A stretch of 64,000 bases of DNA from Actinophytocola glycyrrhizae (GTDB lineage: Bacteria > Actinomycetota > Actinomycetes > Mycobacteriales > Pseudonocardiaceae): NCBI RefSeq assembly GCF_042653545.1, contig NZ_JBHSIS010000002.1, forward strand, positions 62,001 through 126,000. Reading direction: 5' to 3'. This document shows, in pieces, positions 32,787 to 40,718 of this stretch. The position numbers and the translations under genes are program-made. The notes below the pieces were generated by a model. The model was not told where the DNA came from. It did not search any database and saw only the letters and a list, made by a program, of their open reading frames with translations. Position 1 is the stretch's first letter, and the number at the start of each line of letters is the position of its first letter.

Positions 32787-34499
32787 TCACGTGGTGTTCT
32801 GCGCGTCCAAGGTCATGGTCTCCCCCGCGCCCTCCGCGGTCGGCATGAGCCGGGGCGTGCGCATCCACGTGCCGTGCGGGCGGGCGAGCAGCTCGCGCAA
32901 CGGTTCCGGTTTCCCGAGGTGGAACCCCTGTGCGACACGGACTCCGAGCCGGGCGAGCGCGTCGACCTGGCTCGCGCGTTCCACCCATTCGGCCACGACG
33001 GACACGCCCAGACCGCGGGCGATGTCGACGATCCCCTGTACCAGGACGGTGTCGCGGCTGCCGTAGTCGATGCCGCGGACGAACTCGCCGTCGATCTTCA
33101 CGCCGGTGATCGGCAGTTGTTTGAGGTGCACGAACGAGCCGAAGCCGGCGCCGAAGTCGTCGAGGGAGATGCGGCAGCCGCTGGCACGCAGCTGCTGGGC
33201 GAGGCTGCGGGCGGCGGCGAGGTTGGTGACCGCGGCGGTCTCGGTGATCTCGAACCCGAGCCTGCCCGGTGCCACACCCGCGGCGGCGAGGCGGTCCAGG
33301 ACGTAGTCGCCGAAGTCGCCGTCCTCCAGGGTGCGGCCGGAGACGTTGATGTTGAACCGCAGGCCCGGGTACGGGTGCGCGACGAGGGTGTCGATGGCGG
33401 TGCCCGCGACCCAGCGGTCGATCTCGAGGACGAGGCCGCTGCGTTCGGCGGCGGGCAGGAAATCCCCCGGGCCGAGTCGGGGTTCGCGGCCGTCTTCCAG
33501 GCGCAGCAGGAGTTCGTGGCCGACGACGCGGTTGCTGCCGAGCTTGACCATCGGCATGGCGTGTAGTTCGAGACCGCCGCCGGCGAGGGCGTTGCGGAGC
33601 CGGTCCAGGACGGTGACGCGCAGGGCGGTGTCGGCGTAGTGGCCCTGTTCGTAGACGGTGACCCGGTTGCGGCCCGCGTCCTTGGACGCGTACAGGGCGA
33701 GGTCGGCGTTGGCGAGTACCGCCTGCCAGCTCTCCCCCGACCGGAACCCGGCGACGCCCCCGCTGACCGTGATGCGGGTGGTGCCGACGCCGCCGGTGAC
33801 GGGGATGGTGGCGACGGCGTTGCGGAGCCGGTCGGCGACGCGGACCGCGGTGGCCTCGTCGGTGTCCGCGAGGACCACGGCGAACTCGTCGCCGCCGAGC
33901 CTGCCCAGGACGTGGCCGCCGCCGAGGCGTTCACGCAGGACGTTGGCGAGCGTGCACATGACCCGGTCCCCCGCCGGGTGGCCGCGGAGGTCGTTGATGT
34001 CCTTGAAGTTGTCGAGGTCGAGCAGCAGCAGGGCGCCGTCGCCGCCGAGTGCGAGCTGGCGTTCCAGTTCCCTGGTGAGGGCGCGGCGGTTGAGCAGGCC
34101 GGTCAGCGGGTCCTCGTCGGCCATGCGGATGAGGGCTTTTTGCCATTCATCCCGTTCCGCGGGAGCGACGTCGCTTTCCCGCCAACGGCTGACGTCGCTC
34201 ACCCGATAGAGGTAACCGTCGTTGAGCTGTGTGCAGCGGACCTCCAGCCAGCGGTGCTGGTCGTCGCCTGTTCGCAGCGACACGACGACGTTGTCGGCGC
34301 TGGTTCCCTCGCCAGGGCACTCCGGTGCGCCGACCAGGAGAGCGGTGAGTGAACGGCCTGCGCACTGCTCCGGTGTGAGTGCGAGCAACTCGGCCATGAC
34401 ACGGTTCAACCAGCGCACACGACCTCGTGTGTCGGTCACGGCGAACGCCGTGTCGGCAGCGTCCAGCACCTCACTCAGTAAGGTGCCGTCGGTGTCCAT
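32787..34499 (-). CDS. PAS-GGDEF-EAL cyclic-di-GMP protein
   Basis: 570-residue soluble protein for making and breaking c-di-GMP. PAS (about 8-115: FAVTDTRGRVRWLNRVMAELL), GGDEF (about 135-300: RLGGDEFAVVL intact, so cyclase activity is likely; no RxxD inhibitory site upstream), EAL (about 315-555: ELLLRL in place of EAL, NVSG, EITET, DDFGAGFGSF, KIDGEF, VAEWVE). Most EAL metal ligands are present, so phosphodiesterase activity is also possible. In Streptomyces c-di-GMP gates development through BldD. ATG at 34499. Confidence 0.92.
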   Translation of the reverse strand: MDTDGTLLSEVLDAADTAFAVTDTRGRVRWLNRVMAELLALTPEQCAGRSLTALLVGAPECPGEGTSADNVVVSLRTGDDQHRWLEVRCTQLNDGYLYRVSDVSRWRESDVAPAERDEWQKALIRMADEDPLTGLLNRRALTRELERQLALGGDGALLLLDLDNFKDINDLRGHPAGDRVMCTLANVLRERLGGGHVLGRLGGDEFAVVLADTDEATAVRVADRLRNAVATIPVTGGVGTTRITVSGGVAGFRSGESWQAVLANADLALYASKDAGRNRVTVYEQGHYADTALRVTVLDRLRNALAGGGLELHAMPMVKLGSNRVVGHELLLRLEDGREPRLGPGDFLPAAERSGLVLEIDRWVAGTAIDTLVAHPYPGLRFNINVSGRTLEDGDFGDYVLDRLAAAGVAPGRLGFEITETAAVTNLAAARSLAQQLRASGCRISLDDFGAGFGSFVHLKQLPITGVKIDGEFVRGIDYGSRDTVLVQGIVDIARGLGVSVVAEWVERASQVDALARLGVRVAQGFHLGKPEPLRELLARPHGTWMRTPRLMPTAEGAGETMTLDAQNTT

Positions 34500-34559
34500 T
34501 CGCGTGCCTCGTGTCGTTGATCGGGCAATTGCGCACGAAGCGTAGTCGAATGTGCTGCG

Positions 34560-34910
34560 TCAGCGCAGCCGCTCGAGGCCATGTGCGTTCTCGACCACGG
34601 TGGCGGCGAGGTTCTTCAGCTCGCGCGGGCCGGCGCCGTCGTTCGCGGCGGTCACCACGTCCTCGGCGGCGCAGCGGAGCTGGAACAGGCGGTCCTGGAG
34701 GTCGGCGAGTTCGGCCGCGGACAGGACGACGGCGTCTTCCGGCAGGCCGCCGCGCTGCACGGCGGAGCGGCGTTCGTAGGCGCGCTGGCGGCAGGACTGG
34801 GAGCAGTACCTGCGGGGACGACCGACCTTGCCGTCCTCGGGTAACCGCAGACCGCACCAGCCGCAGTGCCGTACATCGGCGCGGGTCTTGAGTCGTTCTG
34901 GAGCGATCAC
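34560..34910 (-). CDS. small zinc-finger protein (C-x2-C ... C-x3-C)
   Basis: 116-residue protein with C16-x2-C19 and C36-x3-C40 followed by RQRAYERR, the same module that is fused to the sigma factor at 31200. The C-terminal half is helical (LSAAELADLQDRLFQLRCAAEDV, split at LQDRLF). ATG at 34910. Probably nucleic-acid or protein binding; function unknown. Separate unit from the GGDEF-EAL gene 60 bases downstream or weakly coupled to it. Confidence 0.7.
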   Translation of the reverse strand: MIAPERLKTRADVRHCGWCGLRLPEDGKVGRPRRYCSQSCRQRAYERRSAVQRGGLPEDAVVLSAAELADLQDRLFQLRCAAEDVVTAANDGAGPRELKNLAATVVENAHGLERLR

Positions 34911-34975
34911 CTGACGAACCTCACGTGTCAGACGCTAGCTGGCCACTGCCCGTGCAACTGCGTGCCACGCCGCTG

Positions 34976-34997
34976 ATGCACACTCGACAGTGTGCAT
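34976..34997. promoter_or_regulatory. palindrome ATGCACACT-CGAC-AGTGTGCAT
   Basis: Perfect 9-base inverted repeat with a 4-base centre that runs across the GTG start (34992) of the GDPD gene. It could be a repressor site or an mRNA hairpin that hides the start codon. Confidence 0.5.
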
Positions 34998-35774
34998 GAC
35001 CACGCTTTTCTCAGCGGTCCGTACCCGCGTGCGTTCGTCCACCGGGGATGGCATTACGACGAGCTCGACGGGATGGAGAACTCGCTGTCGGCGTTCCGGC
35101 GCGCGGTGAGCGAGGGCTACAGCTACCTGGAGACCGATGTGCACGCGACGTCGGACGGGGTGGTCGTGGTGCACCACGACGCCGTGCTCGACCGCACGAC
35201 CGACGGGTCCGGTCCGATCGCGCGGCAGCCGTGGCAGGTCGTGCGTACCGCGAAGATCGGCGGGCGGGAGCCGGTGAGCAGGTTGGAGGACCTGCTGGAG
35301 GAGCTGCCGGAGGCGTTGCTGAACATCGACGTGAAGGCTGCGCGGGCGATCGAGCCGCTGGTGCACACGTTGCGGCGGACGAACGCGTTCGGCCGGGTGT
35401 GCGTGGCGTCGTTCTCGGAGGCCAGGCTGGAGCGGGTGCGGCGCAGCGCGGGTGCGGGCCTGCTGACGTCGATGGGCACGAAGGCGATCGCGCGGCTGTG
35501 GGCGTCGGGCCGGCTGCCCGCGTTCGTGTGGGGCAGGCGCGGGCACCAGCGGATCGCGCAGGTGCCGGTGCGGCAGGGGCGGATCACGGTCGTGGACAAG
35601 CGGCTGATCGTGGCCGCGCGGCGGCGTGGCATCGAGGTGCACGTGTGGACCATCGACGACGCGGACCAGATGCACGAGTTGATCGACCTTGGTGTGGACG
35701 GGATCATGACCGACCGGCCCGGTGTGCTGCGGGACGTCCTGCGGGAGCGGGGGCTGTGGGCGGCCGCGCAGTGA
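34992..35774 (+). CDS. glycerophosphodiester phosphodiesterase
   Basis: 260-residue cytosolic GDPD with a TIM-barrel: AFVHRGWHYDELDGMENSL (catalytic His-Arg and the first Glu), LETDVHAT (Glu and Asp metal ligands), VVVHHDAVLDRTTDG (catalytic His), a late LNIDVK, and VHVWTIDDADQMHELIDLGVDGIMTDRP (split at DDADQM). It hydrolyses glycerophosphodiesters to glycerol-3-phosphate and an alcohol. GTG at 34992 lies in a palindrome; no good ribosome-binding site is seen. Confidence 0.92.
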   Translation: MHDHAFLSGPYPRAFVHRGWHYDELDGMENSLSAFRRAVSEGYSYLETDVHATSDGVVVVHHDAVLDRTTDGSGPIARQPWQVVRTAKIGGREPVSRLEDLLEELPEALLNIDVKAARAIEPLVHTLRRTNAFGRVCVASFSEARLERVRRSAGAGLLTSMGTKAIARLWASGRLPAFVWGRRGHQRIAQVPVRQGRITVVDKRLIVAARRRGIEVHVWTIDDADQMHELIDLGVDGIMTDRPGVLRDVLRERGLWAAAQ

Positions 35775-35790
35775 GCAGGCGCGGGGACAC

Positions 35791-36207
35791 TTAGCCCATG
35801 GACTCGGCGATCTCGATCGCGCGCCACCGCGGCAGGTCGCCCTCCACGCGGTAGGTGATGCCGTCCCGCTCCCAGATCAGGCAGGCGGGCCGACTCCTCG
35901 CGCAGGGTGCCCGTCGCGGTCGGTGTAGAGGACGGGATGTGGCCGGTCGACCCAGATCGCGGGGGCGCCGTGGACGGCGACGTGGTGGATGTCGGCGGCC
36001 GCGGCGAACTTGGTGAACATCGGGCCGAGGCCGCCGTCGAACTGGTCGACGCGGACGCCGCACGACGCGGTCGCCGGCGAGCAGGCGGACCGCGCCGGGT
36101 GGGCCGAGCCCGGCGGGCAGGCGCAGCGGGAAGTCGCCCGCGGTCCTGGCCCCGGGGAGCGCGGTGTCCCGCTCCTCCGGCAGCGGCGGGTCCAGTTCCG
36201 CGGGGTG
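35791..36207 (-). pseudogene. degenerate membrane-anchored anti-sigma-like/DUF4367-type gene remnant
   Basis: The coding pieces sit in three frames in order on the minus strand: AELDPPLPEERDTALPGARTAGDFPLRLP (split at ERDTALP), then VRVDQFDGGLGPMFTKFAAAADIHHVAVHGAPAIWVDRPH (split at KFAAAAD), then TLREESARLPD-type codons, then LIWERDGITYRVEGDLPRW and ESMG-stop. Together they match the C-terminal domain seen behind actinobacterial anti-sigma/membrane proteins (L-R-x-E ... W-x-x-G-x-T-Y-R-L-E ... A-x-x-I-A-E-S). At least three shifts and no N-terminal membrane part. Either a true pseudogene or local sequence errors. Confidence 0.6.
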
Positions 36208-36220
36208 ACCGGTGCTTGTC

Positions 36221-36280
36221 GGTCACAACTGTCACAAGCGCACCAGTGGTCACAGCTGTCACGGCACTGTTTCGTCACAC
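36221..36280. repeat. direct repeats GGTCACARCTGTCAC upstream of the UMF1 gene
   Basis: Two copies of a 15-base unit start at 36221 and 36248 (27 bases apart, one difference), each made of two GTCAC pentamers; another GTCACA lies at about 36274. They sit 75-130 bases before ATG 36353, the position expected for activator sites of a response regulator that binds direct repeats. Confidence 0.45.
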
Positions 36281-36352
36281 CCTGTCCCAAGTGGATCAGC
36301 AGGTACGCCCGTCCCTGTAGGGTCCGCGTGCCAGCACCGGGACGGAGGATCG

Positions 36353-37783
36353 ATGAGCGTGGTGGACGGCAGCCCCGAGACGGTGCCCAGCGCACCCGAC
36401 CGCAGGCGTGAGCAGAGCGGCTGGGTCTGGTACGACTGGGCGAACTCGGTGTTCCCGACCTCGGTCGTCACCGTGTTCGGATCGCTGTACCTGACCGCCA
36501 TCGCCGCGGACGCGGCCATCGCGGACAAGGCGCTGAACGGTCCGAACCCGTGCCCCTCCGACGGTGACGGCGGCACCAACAAGCTCGTGGACTGCCAGAT
36601 CGCCGTGTTCGGGCTGCACTTCCAGGCCGGTTCGCTGTGGGGTTACCTGCTGGCGACGGCGACGATCATCCAGGTGCTGATCGTGCCGCTGCTCGGCGCG
36701 ATCGCCGACCGCACGCAGAACAAGAAGCGGATGCTCGCGGTGTCCGCGTTCGGTGGCGCGACGGCCACGGTGCTGATGTCGCTGGTGAGCGGCACGAACT
36801 GGCAGCTCGGGGTGATCCTGTTCATCCTCGGCAACATCGGCTACGGCACGTCGGTGGTCATCTACTACTCGTTCATCCCGGAGATCGCCACCGCCGACGA
36901 GCGGGACGGGCTGTCCACCCGCGGGTGGGCGTTCGGGTACCTGGGAAGCGGGCTGGCGCTGCTGATCCAGCTCGTGGTGTACCTGGCGCACGACTCGCTG
37001 GGGCTGACCGAGGGCAACGCGGCGCAGGTCGCGTTCCTGCTGTCCGGCATCTGGTGGGCGGCGTTCACGCTGATCCCGTTGCGGCGCCTGAAGGACCACC
37101 AGCGTCCGCACGGGCAGGAACGCGGTCCGGGCGGGGTGGTGCTCGGCGGGTTCCGGGAGCTGAAGAACACGCTGAAGCTGGCGCGGGCGTACCCGTTGAC
37201 GCTGGCGTTCCTCGGCACGTACCTGATCTACACCGACGGCATCGCCACGGTCGCGAACGTGTCTGCGCAGTACGGGTCGGAGGAGCTGAACTTCGACGAA
37301 ACCGTGCTCATCTCGACCATCCTCATCGTGCAGTTCGTCGCGTTCGTCGGCGGGGTGCTCCACGGCGTCGTGGCCCGGCGGGTCGGCGCGAAGCGCACGA
37401 TCATGATCAGCCTGACCGTGTGGCTGTTCGTGGTCGGCGCGGCGTACTTCGTGCAGGCCGGGCAGGCGCTGCAGTTCTACATGCTGGCGGCGGGGATCGG
37501 GCTGGTGCTCGGCGGCACGAACGCGCTGTCGCGGTCGCTGTTCAGCCAGATGGTGCCGCCCGGCAAGGAGGCGCAGTACTTCTCGATCTACGAGATCGGG
37601 GAACGCGCCACCTCGTGGATGGGCCCGCTGCTGTTCGCCGCGGTCGCGGGCGCGACGGGTTCCTACCGGCCCGCGATCATCTCGCTGGTGGTGTTCTTCT
37701 TCGCGGGCCTGGTGCTGATGTTCTTCGTCCCGGTCCGCAAGGCCATCCGCGCGGTGGGCAACCCCGAACCGAAGCTCCTCTAG
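36353..37783 (+). CDS. UMF1-family MFS transporter
   Basis: 476-residue 12-helix transporter of the UMF1 (Atg22-like) branch of the major facilitator superfamily. Landmarks: WVWYDWANSVFPTSVVTVFGSLYL (split at NSVFPTS) at the first helix, LLGAIADRTQNKKRMLAV at the helix 2-3 loop, VIYYSFIPEIAT, and the late NALSRSLFSQMVPPGKEAQYFSIYEIGERATSW (split at PPGKEAQYF). Bacterial members are poorly characterised; the eukaryotic relative exports amino acids from the vacuole. ATG at 36353 follows GGAGG. Confidence 0.92.
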   Translation: MSVVDGSPETVPSAPDRRREQSGWVWYDWANSVFPTSVVTVFGSLYLTAIAADAAIADKALNGPNPCPSDGDGGTNKLVDCQIAVFGLHFQAGSLWGYLLATATIIQVLIVPLLGAIADRTQNKKRMLAVSAFGGATATVLMSLVSGTNWQLGVILFILGNIGYGTSVVIYYSFIPEIATADERDGLSTRGWAFGYLGSGLALLIQLVVYLAHDSLGLTEGNAAQVAFLLSGIWWAAFTLIPLRRLKDHQRPHGQERGPGGVVLGGFRELKNTLKLARAYPLTLAFLGTYLIYTDGIATVANVSAQYGSEELNFDETVLISTILIVQFVAFVGGVLHGVVARRVGAKRTIMISLTVWLFVVGAAYFVQAGQALQFYMLAAGIGLVLGGTNALSRSLFSQMVPPGKEAQYFSIYEIGERATSWMGPLLFAAVAGATGSYRPAIISLVVFFFAGLVLMFFVPVRKAIRAVGNPEPKLL

Positions 37784-38172
37784 ACGATTGATTCCGTGAA
37801 GATCATGTGAAGTGGCTTGGCGTACGGACCCGCCATCAGGGCCGATGCCGTGAAAGACGTGCTCACAGCAAACGAGTGCCGTCAATGGGCCATTCAGGAC
37901 GCCCAGCGCCCTGAACGCGCCTTTCAGGGCATTCCCGCGCCGTCAACGCGCCATTCACAGCACCAGAACCGGGCCCCGCCCGCCCGCCCCGCGAAGTGGG
38001 GCCCTGCCCGCGCAACCTTGACGGTGGCGCAAGCCCACCATCAAGGGGCTCCCTGCCATCCCCGAGACCTGCCCGTCCGGCGAGGACAAACCCACCACAA
38101 CGTGAACCGGAGCCACGCGACCAGCACACGACGACCGACCGCCCACTCACACCGACTTCACGGATCAAACAT
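37784..38172. other. 389-base convergent intergenic region with stem-loops
   Basis: No coding sequence between the stops of the UMF1 (+) and GyrI-like (-) genes. It contains short variants of CATTCA/CGTCAA words (37888-37970), a hairpin CCCTGAA/TTCAGGG at 37909-37929, GGGCCCC/GGGGCCC arms around 37971-38003, and a hairpin CCTTGACGGTGG/CCACCATCAAGG at 38016-38046. These look like dispersed intergenic repeats and at least one two-way terminator. Confidence 0.5.
38016..38046. terminator. hairpin, probable bidirectional terminator
   Basis: 12-base arms (11 paired, one C/A mismatch) with a 7-base loop CGCAAGC, between converging genes; followed by GGGGCT rather than a T-run. Confidence 0.5.
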
Positions 38173-38793
38173 CTAGATCTGGCGTGGGCGCACCGGCTGG
38201 CGGAGCACGGTTCGCAGCTTCTCCGGCGCCGTCCTGCGTGGGTCGCCGAGGTAGACCTCGTGGTGGCGGTCGCGTTCGGTGAGGCCGTTGGCCGGAAGGT
38301 ACTCGGTGTGCAGCGCGGTCATGATCGGGGTCTCGTCGTCGTAGGAGCCCACGTGCAGGACCTGCGCGCACCGGCCTTCGTGCAGGGTCTCGTGTTCGAC
38401 CTGTTCGATGGCCGGGAGCTTCTTGCTCGCCAGCGCGGTCTCCGTGGCGTCCTTGATGTCGGCGGCCGTGAGCCAGTCCGGCTGGCTGATCAGCATGCGC
38501 CACTGCCACTCGTCCTTGGCGCGTGCGGTGAACACCTCCGGGTCCGGTGCCCACCACAGGCCCTCCAGCGGACCCACCACGAAGTCCCGGCCCGCCCGCT
38601 TGCTCGCGAACTTCAGTGTGTAGGCCACCGCGTACAACGCCGCCACCGCCTGCGGATACGCCGGGACCGTGTTCGGGTTTCCCTTGCCGGACACCGCGAT
38701 GAACTGCTGTGGGGGCACCTCCAGCAGCGCCCACTCGCGGTTCTTCGGCGCGTACAGGTCCTTGTGTTCGCGTTTCACGTCGTACGGGCTCAT
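38173..38793 (-). CDS. GyrI-like small-molecule-binding domain protein
   Basis: 206-residue protein with a GyrI-like (SOUL-related) effector-binding fold. Blocks: MSPYDVKREHKDLYAPKNREW, LLEVPPQQFIAVSGKGNPN, FVVGPLEGLWWAPD, HEGRCAQVLHVGSYDDETP (with E in the ligand pocket) and HHEVYLGDPRRTAPEKLRTVLRQPV (split at GDPRRT). ATG at 38793 overlaps the stop of the upstream PadR gene (ATGA) with GGAGGGACC as ribosome-binding site. The pair is a common module in which the GyrI-like protein binds or hydrolyses an amphipathic toxic compound. Confidence 0.9.
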   Translation of the reverse strand: MSPYDVKREHKDLYAPKNREWALLEVPPQQFIAVSGKGNPNTVPAYPQAVAALYAVAYTLKFASKRAGRDFVVGPLEGLWWAPDPEVFTARAKDEWQWRMLISQPDWLTAADIKDATETALASKKLPAIEQVEHETLHEGRCAQVLHVGSYDDETPIMTALHTEYLPANGLTERDRHHEVYLGDPRRTAPEKLRTVLRQPVRPRQI

Positions 38794-39305
38794 GGCAGGT
38801 CCCTCCGGTAGGCGGCCAGCCAGGCCTGCTCGGCCTCGAGCTGGGTCAGTGAGTGGTCGAAGATCGCGCGGACGAACGGCGGGGCGTCCGGTGGCGCCGC
38901 GGCGCGGATGGCCGCCACGCGTTCGGCGAGCGCCTCCGCGCGGCGGGCCAGCGCGGCACGCAGCCGGTCCGGTGGGATCACCGGCTGGTTCGCCAGGCCG
39001 ACGAGAACCGGCGGGAACACCGGGCGCGGCTCGGCGATCGCGGCCTCCGCGGCCTGCGCGCACACGCGCCGCCCGGCGGCGGTCGGGGCGAACACCTTGC
39101 GGGACTTGCCGTGGGCGCGTTCGCCGGTCTCCTCGACCAGGCCGCGGTCGCGGAGCTTGGTGAGCAGGTAGTAGATCGAGCTGAAGCCGATCTCGGTCCA
39201 CTCGCGCATGCCGCGCTCGGTGATGACCTCGTCCAGTTCGTAGCCGTGACGGGGTTTCTCCACGAGCAGCCCGAGCAGTGTCAGCTCGGCCGGGGTGAGA
39301 TCCAC
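38790..39305 (-). CDS. PadR-family transcriptional regulator
   Basis: 171-residue regulator: PadR winged helix (about 1-80; LTPAELTLLGLLVEKPRHGYEL ... GFSSIYYLLTKLRDRGLVEE, split at TKLRDR) then a C-terminal dimer helix ending WLAAYRRDLP. GTG at 39305. Upstream, 7 bases before the start, is a perfect 18-base palindrome, so autorepression is very likely. Operon with the GyrI-like gene downstream. Confidence 0.9.
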   Translation of the reverse strand: MDLTPAELTLLGLLVEKPRHGYELDEVITERGMREWTEIGFSSIYYLLTKLRDRGLVEETGERAHGKSRKVFAPTAAGRRVCAQAAEAAIAEPRPVFPPVLVGLANQPVIPPDRLRAALARRAEALAERVAAIRAAAPPDAPPFVRAIFDHSLTQLEAEQAWLAAYRRDLP

Positions 39306-39311
39306 ACCTAC

Positions 39312-39329
39312 TATTCTAGCACTAGAATA
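39312..39329. promoter_or_regulatory. PadR operator candidate TATTCTAG-CA-CTAGAATA
   Basis: Perfect 8-base arms with a 2-base centre, 7 bases upstream of the PadR GTG, AT-rich in GC-rich surroundings. Shape and place fit a PadR autoregulatory operator overlapping the -10 region. Confidence 0.65.
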
Positions 39330-39366
39330 AGAGGTGGCAGGCATGCGACGCGGGAGCTGGTTTCGC

Positions 39367-40608
39367 TCAGGCGCCGACGAGAACCGCGGCGTGGCGGGCG
39401 GCGACCGGGTCGCGCAGACGCAGGGTCGAGCCGTCGGTGAAGTCCACCCGCAGCCACGGCTTCGGCGGCAGGCTGCGGCCCGCCAGCTCCGCGGTGACAC
39501 CACGCACCCTGGCAGGTGCCACGTCCAGCAGCGAGGTGACCGGCCCTGCCGCATCCGGCGGAGCCGCCAGCAACGCGGTCGCCACCACCAGGGCCAAGCG
39601 GTCGCGGGTCAGCACCAGGCGGGCGGCGCCCGAGGTGTGGGCGAGCAGGTCGGCGAGTGCGACGGCGTCGCGGTCCGCGCGGTCGGCCTGCGCCCAGTAC
39701 GCGATCGTCGGGTCGTCGAGCCAGCCGTCCGGGCCCTGCGAGGACACGGCGGGCAGCGGCCAGCGCGCCGAGGGCAGGTCCAGCGCGGGCATCCGGCCAA
39801 GCGGTGTGTGCGGAACCCGCAGCTCGCGACCCACCTGGGCGCCCACGTACCCGGTGTTCGCCGTGCCCGCCACCAGGACCTCCTCGCCGGGCAGCAGGGC
39901 GGCGGCCTGGTCGAGCGCCTCCCGCGCGAGCGTGGCCACCCAGTCGCCGCGGGCACCCGGCCGCAACGGCGGCGCGCCGTTGGTGAGCCCCAGCGCGTAC
40001 TCGCACTCGTCGCGGTCGGTCATGCCGACCAGGAAGTCCAGGCCGGAACCGTCGACCAGCCGCAGCCGCAGCACGGGCGCCGCCGCGCGCTCCGCGACCT
40101 CGAACCCGGCGATCTGCCCGCGCCGGATCTCGGCCAGCGGCTCCATCCTCGGCGGCGTGACCGGCTCACCCTCGTAGTTGCCGCTCCCCCACAGCTTGCG
40201 CCGGTCTGCGACCCGCTCGGCGAGGTCCTTGCCCAGCTGCACGATGCCGTCCCGGACCCGGGCCGCCTTGGCGAGGAGCCCGCCGGGTTCGGCACGGGTG
40301 TACAGGGCGAGCCGCTGCCGGGTCAGTACGTACAGGCGGTGGGGCCCGCCGGTCCACGACGACACCATCCGCACGTACCGGTGTGCGAGGCAGTCCAGCG
40401 CCTTGCCCCACACGACCAGGTCAGCCGAGCTGTCATCCGCGTGGTCGAGACCGGGGATGTCGAAGGCGTGGGTGTCGGCGTAGGCCGCCCACACCGGGCC
40501 GCCTTCGCCCGGCCGGTCCATCAGCGACCGCGCGACGGTCGCCGGGCCGAGCGGTTCGGCGAGGAACTCCGTCAGGTCCGCCCGTACCACGCTGCTCGAC
40601 GCTCGCAC
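39367..40608 (-). CDS. hypothetical protein (413 aa)
   Basis: I do not recognise the family. 413 residues, soluble, no signal peptide. Two similar beta-rich parts can be seen: PHRLYVLTRQRLALYTRAEPGG ... IAGFEVAERAAAPVLRLRLVDGSGLDFLVGM and AARLVLTRDRLALVV ... VRGVTAELAGR ... LRVDFTDGSTLRLRDP (each quoted in parts), both of the form V-L-T-R-x-R-L-A ... D-G-S-x-L, suggesting duplicated PH-like domains. GTG at 40608. A tryptophan-rich stretch (YAYWAQAD, GWLDDP) lies between. It is a single-gene unit. Confidence 0.6.
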   Translation of the reverse strand: MRASSSVVRADLTEFLAEPLGPATVARSLMDRPGEGGPVWAAYADTHAFDIPGLDHADDSSADLVVWGKALDCLAHRYVRMVSSWTGGPHRLYVLTRQRLALYTRAEPGGLLAKAARVRDGIVQLGKDLAERVADRRKLWGSGNYEGEPVTPPRMEPLAEIRRGQIAGFEVAERAAAPVLRLRLVDGSGLDFLVGMTDRDECEYALGLTNGAPPLRPGARGDWVATLAREALDQAAALLPGEEVLVAGTANTGYVGAQVGRELRVPHTPLGRMPALDLPSARWPLPAVSSQGPDGWLDDPTIAYWAQADRADRDAVALADLLAHTSGAARLVLTRDRLALVVATALLAAPPDAAGPVTSLLDVAPARVRGVTAELAGRSLPPKPWLRVDFTDGSTLRLRDPVAARHAAVLVGA

Positions 40609-40718
40609 GCGATCATCCTAAGCCGGTGCGCCGGTCCACTCCGGGATGTCCTGTCCCGATACGAGTCCCGCGACACTGACGGCTCGGGCACGGCCGATGC
40701 ACGAGCCCGTCAACCCGG

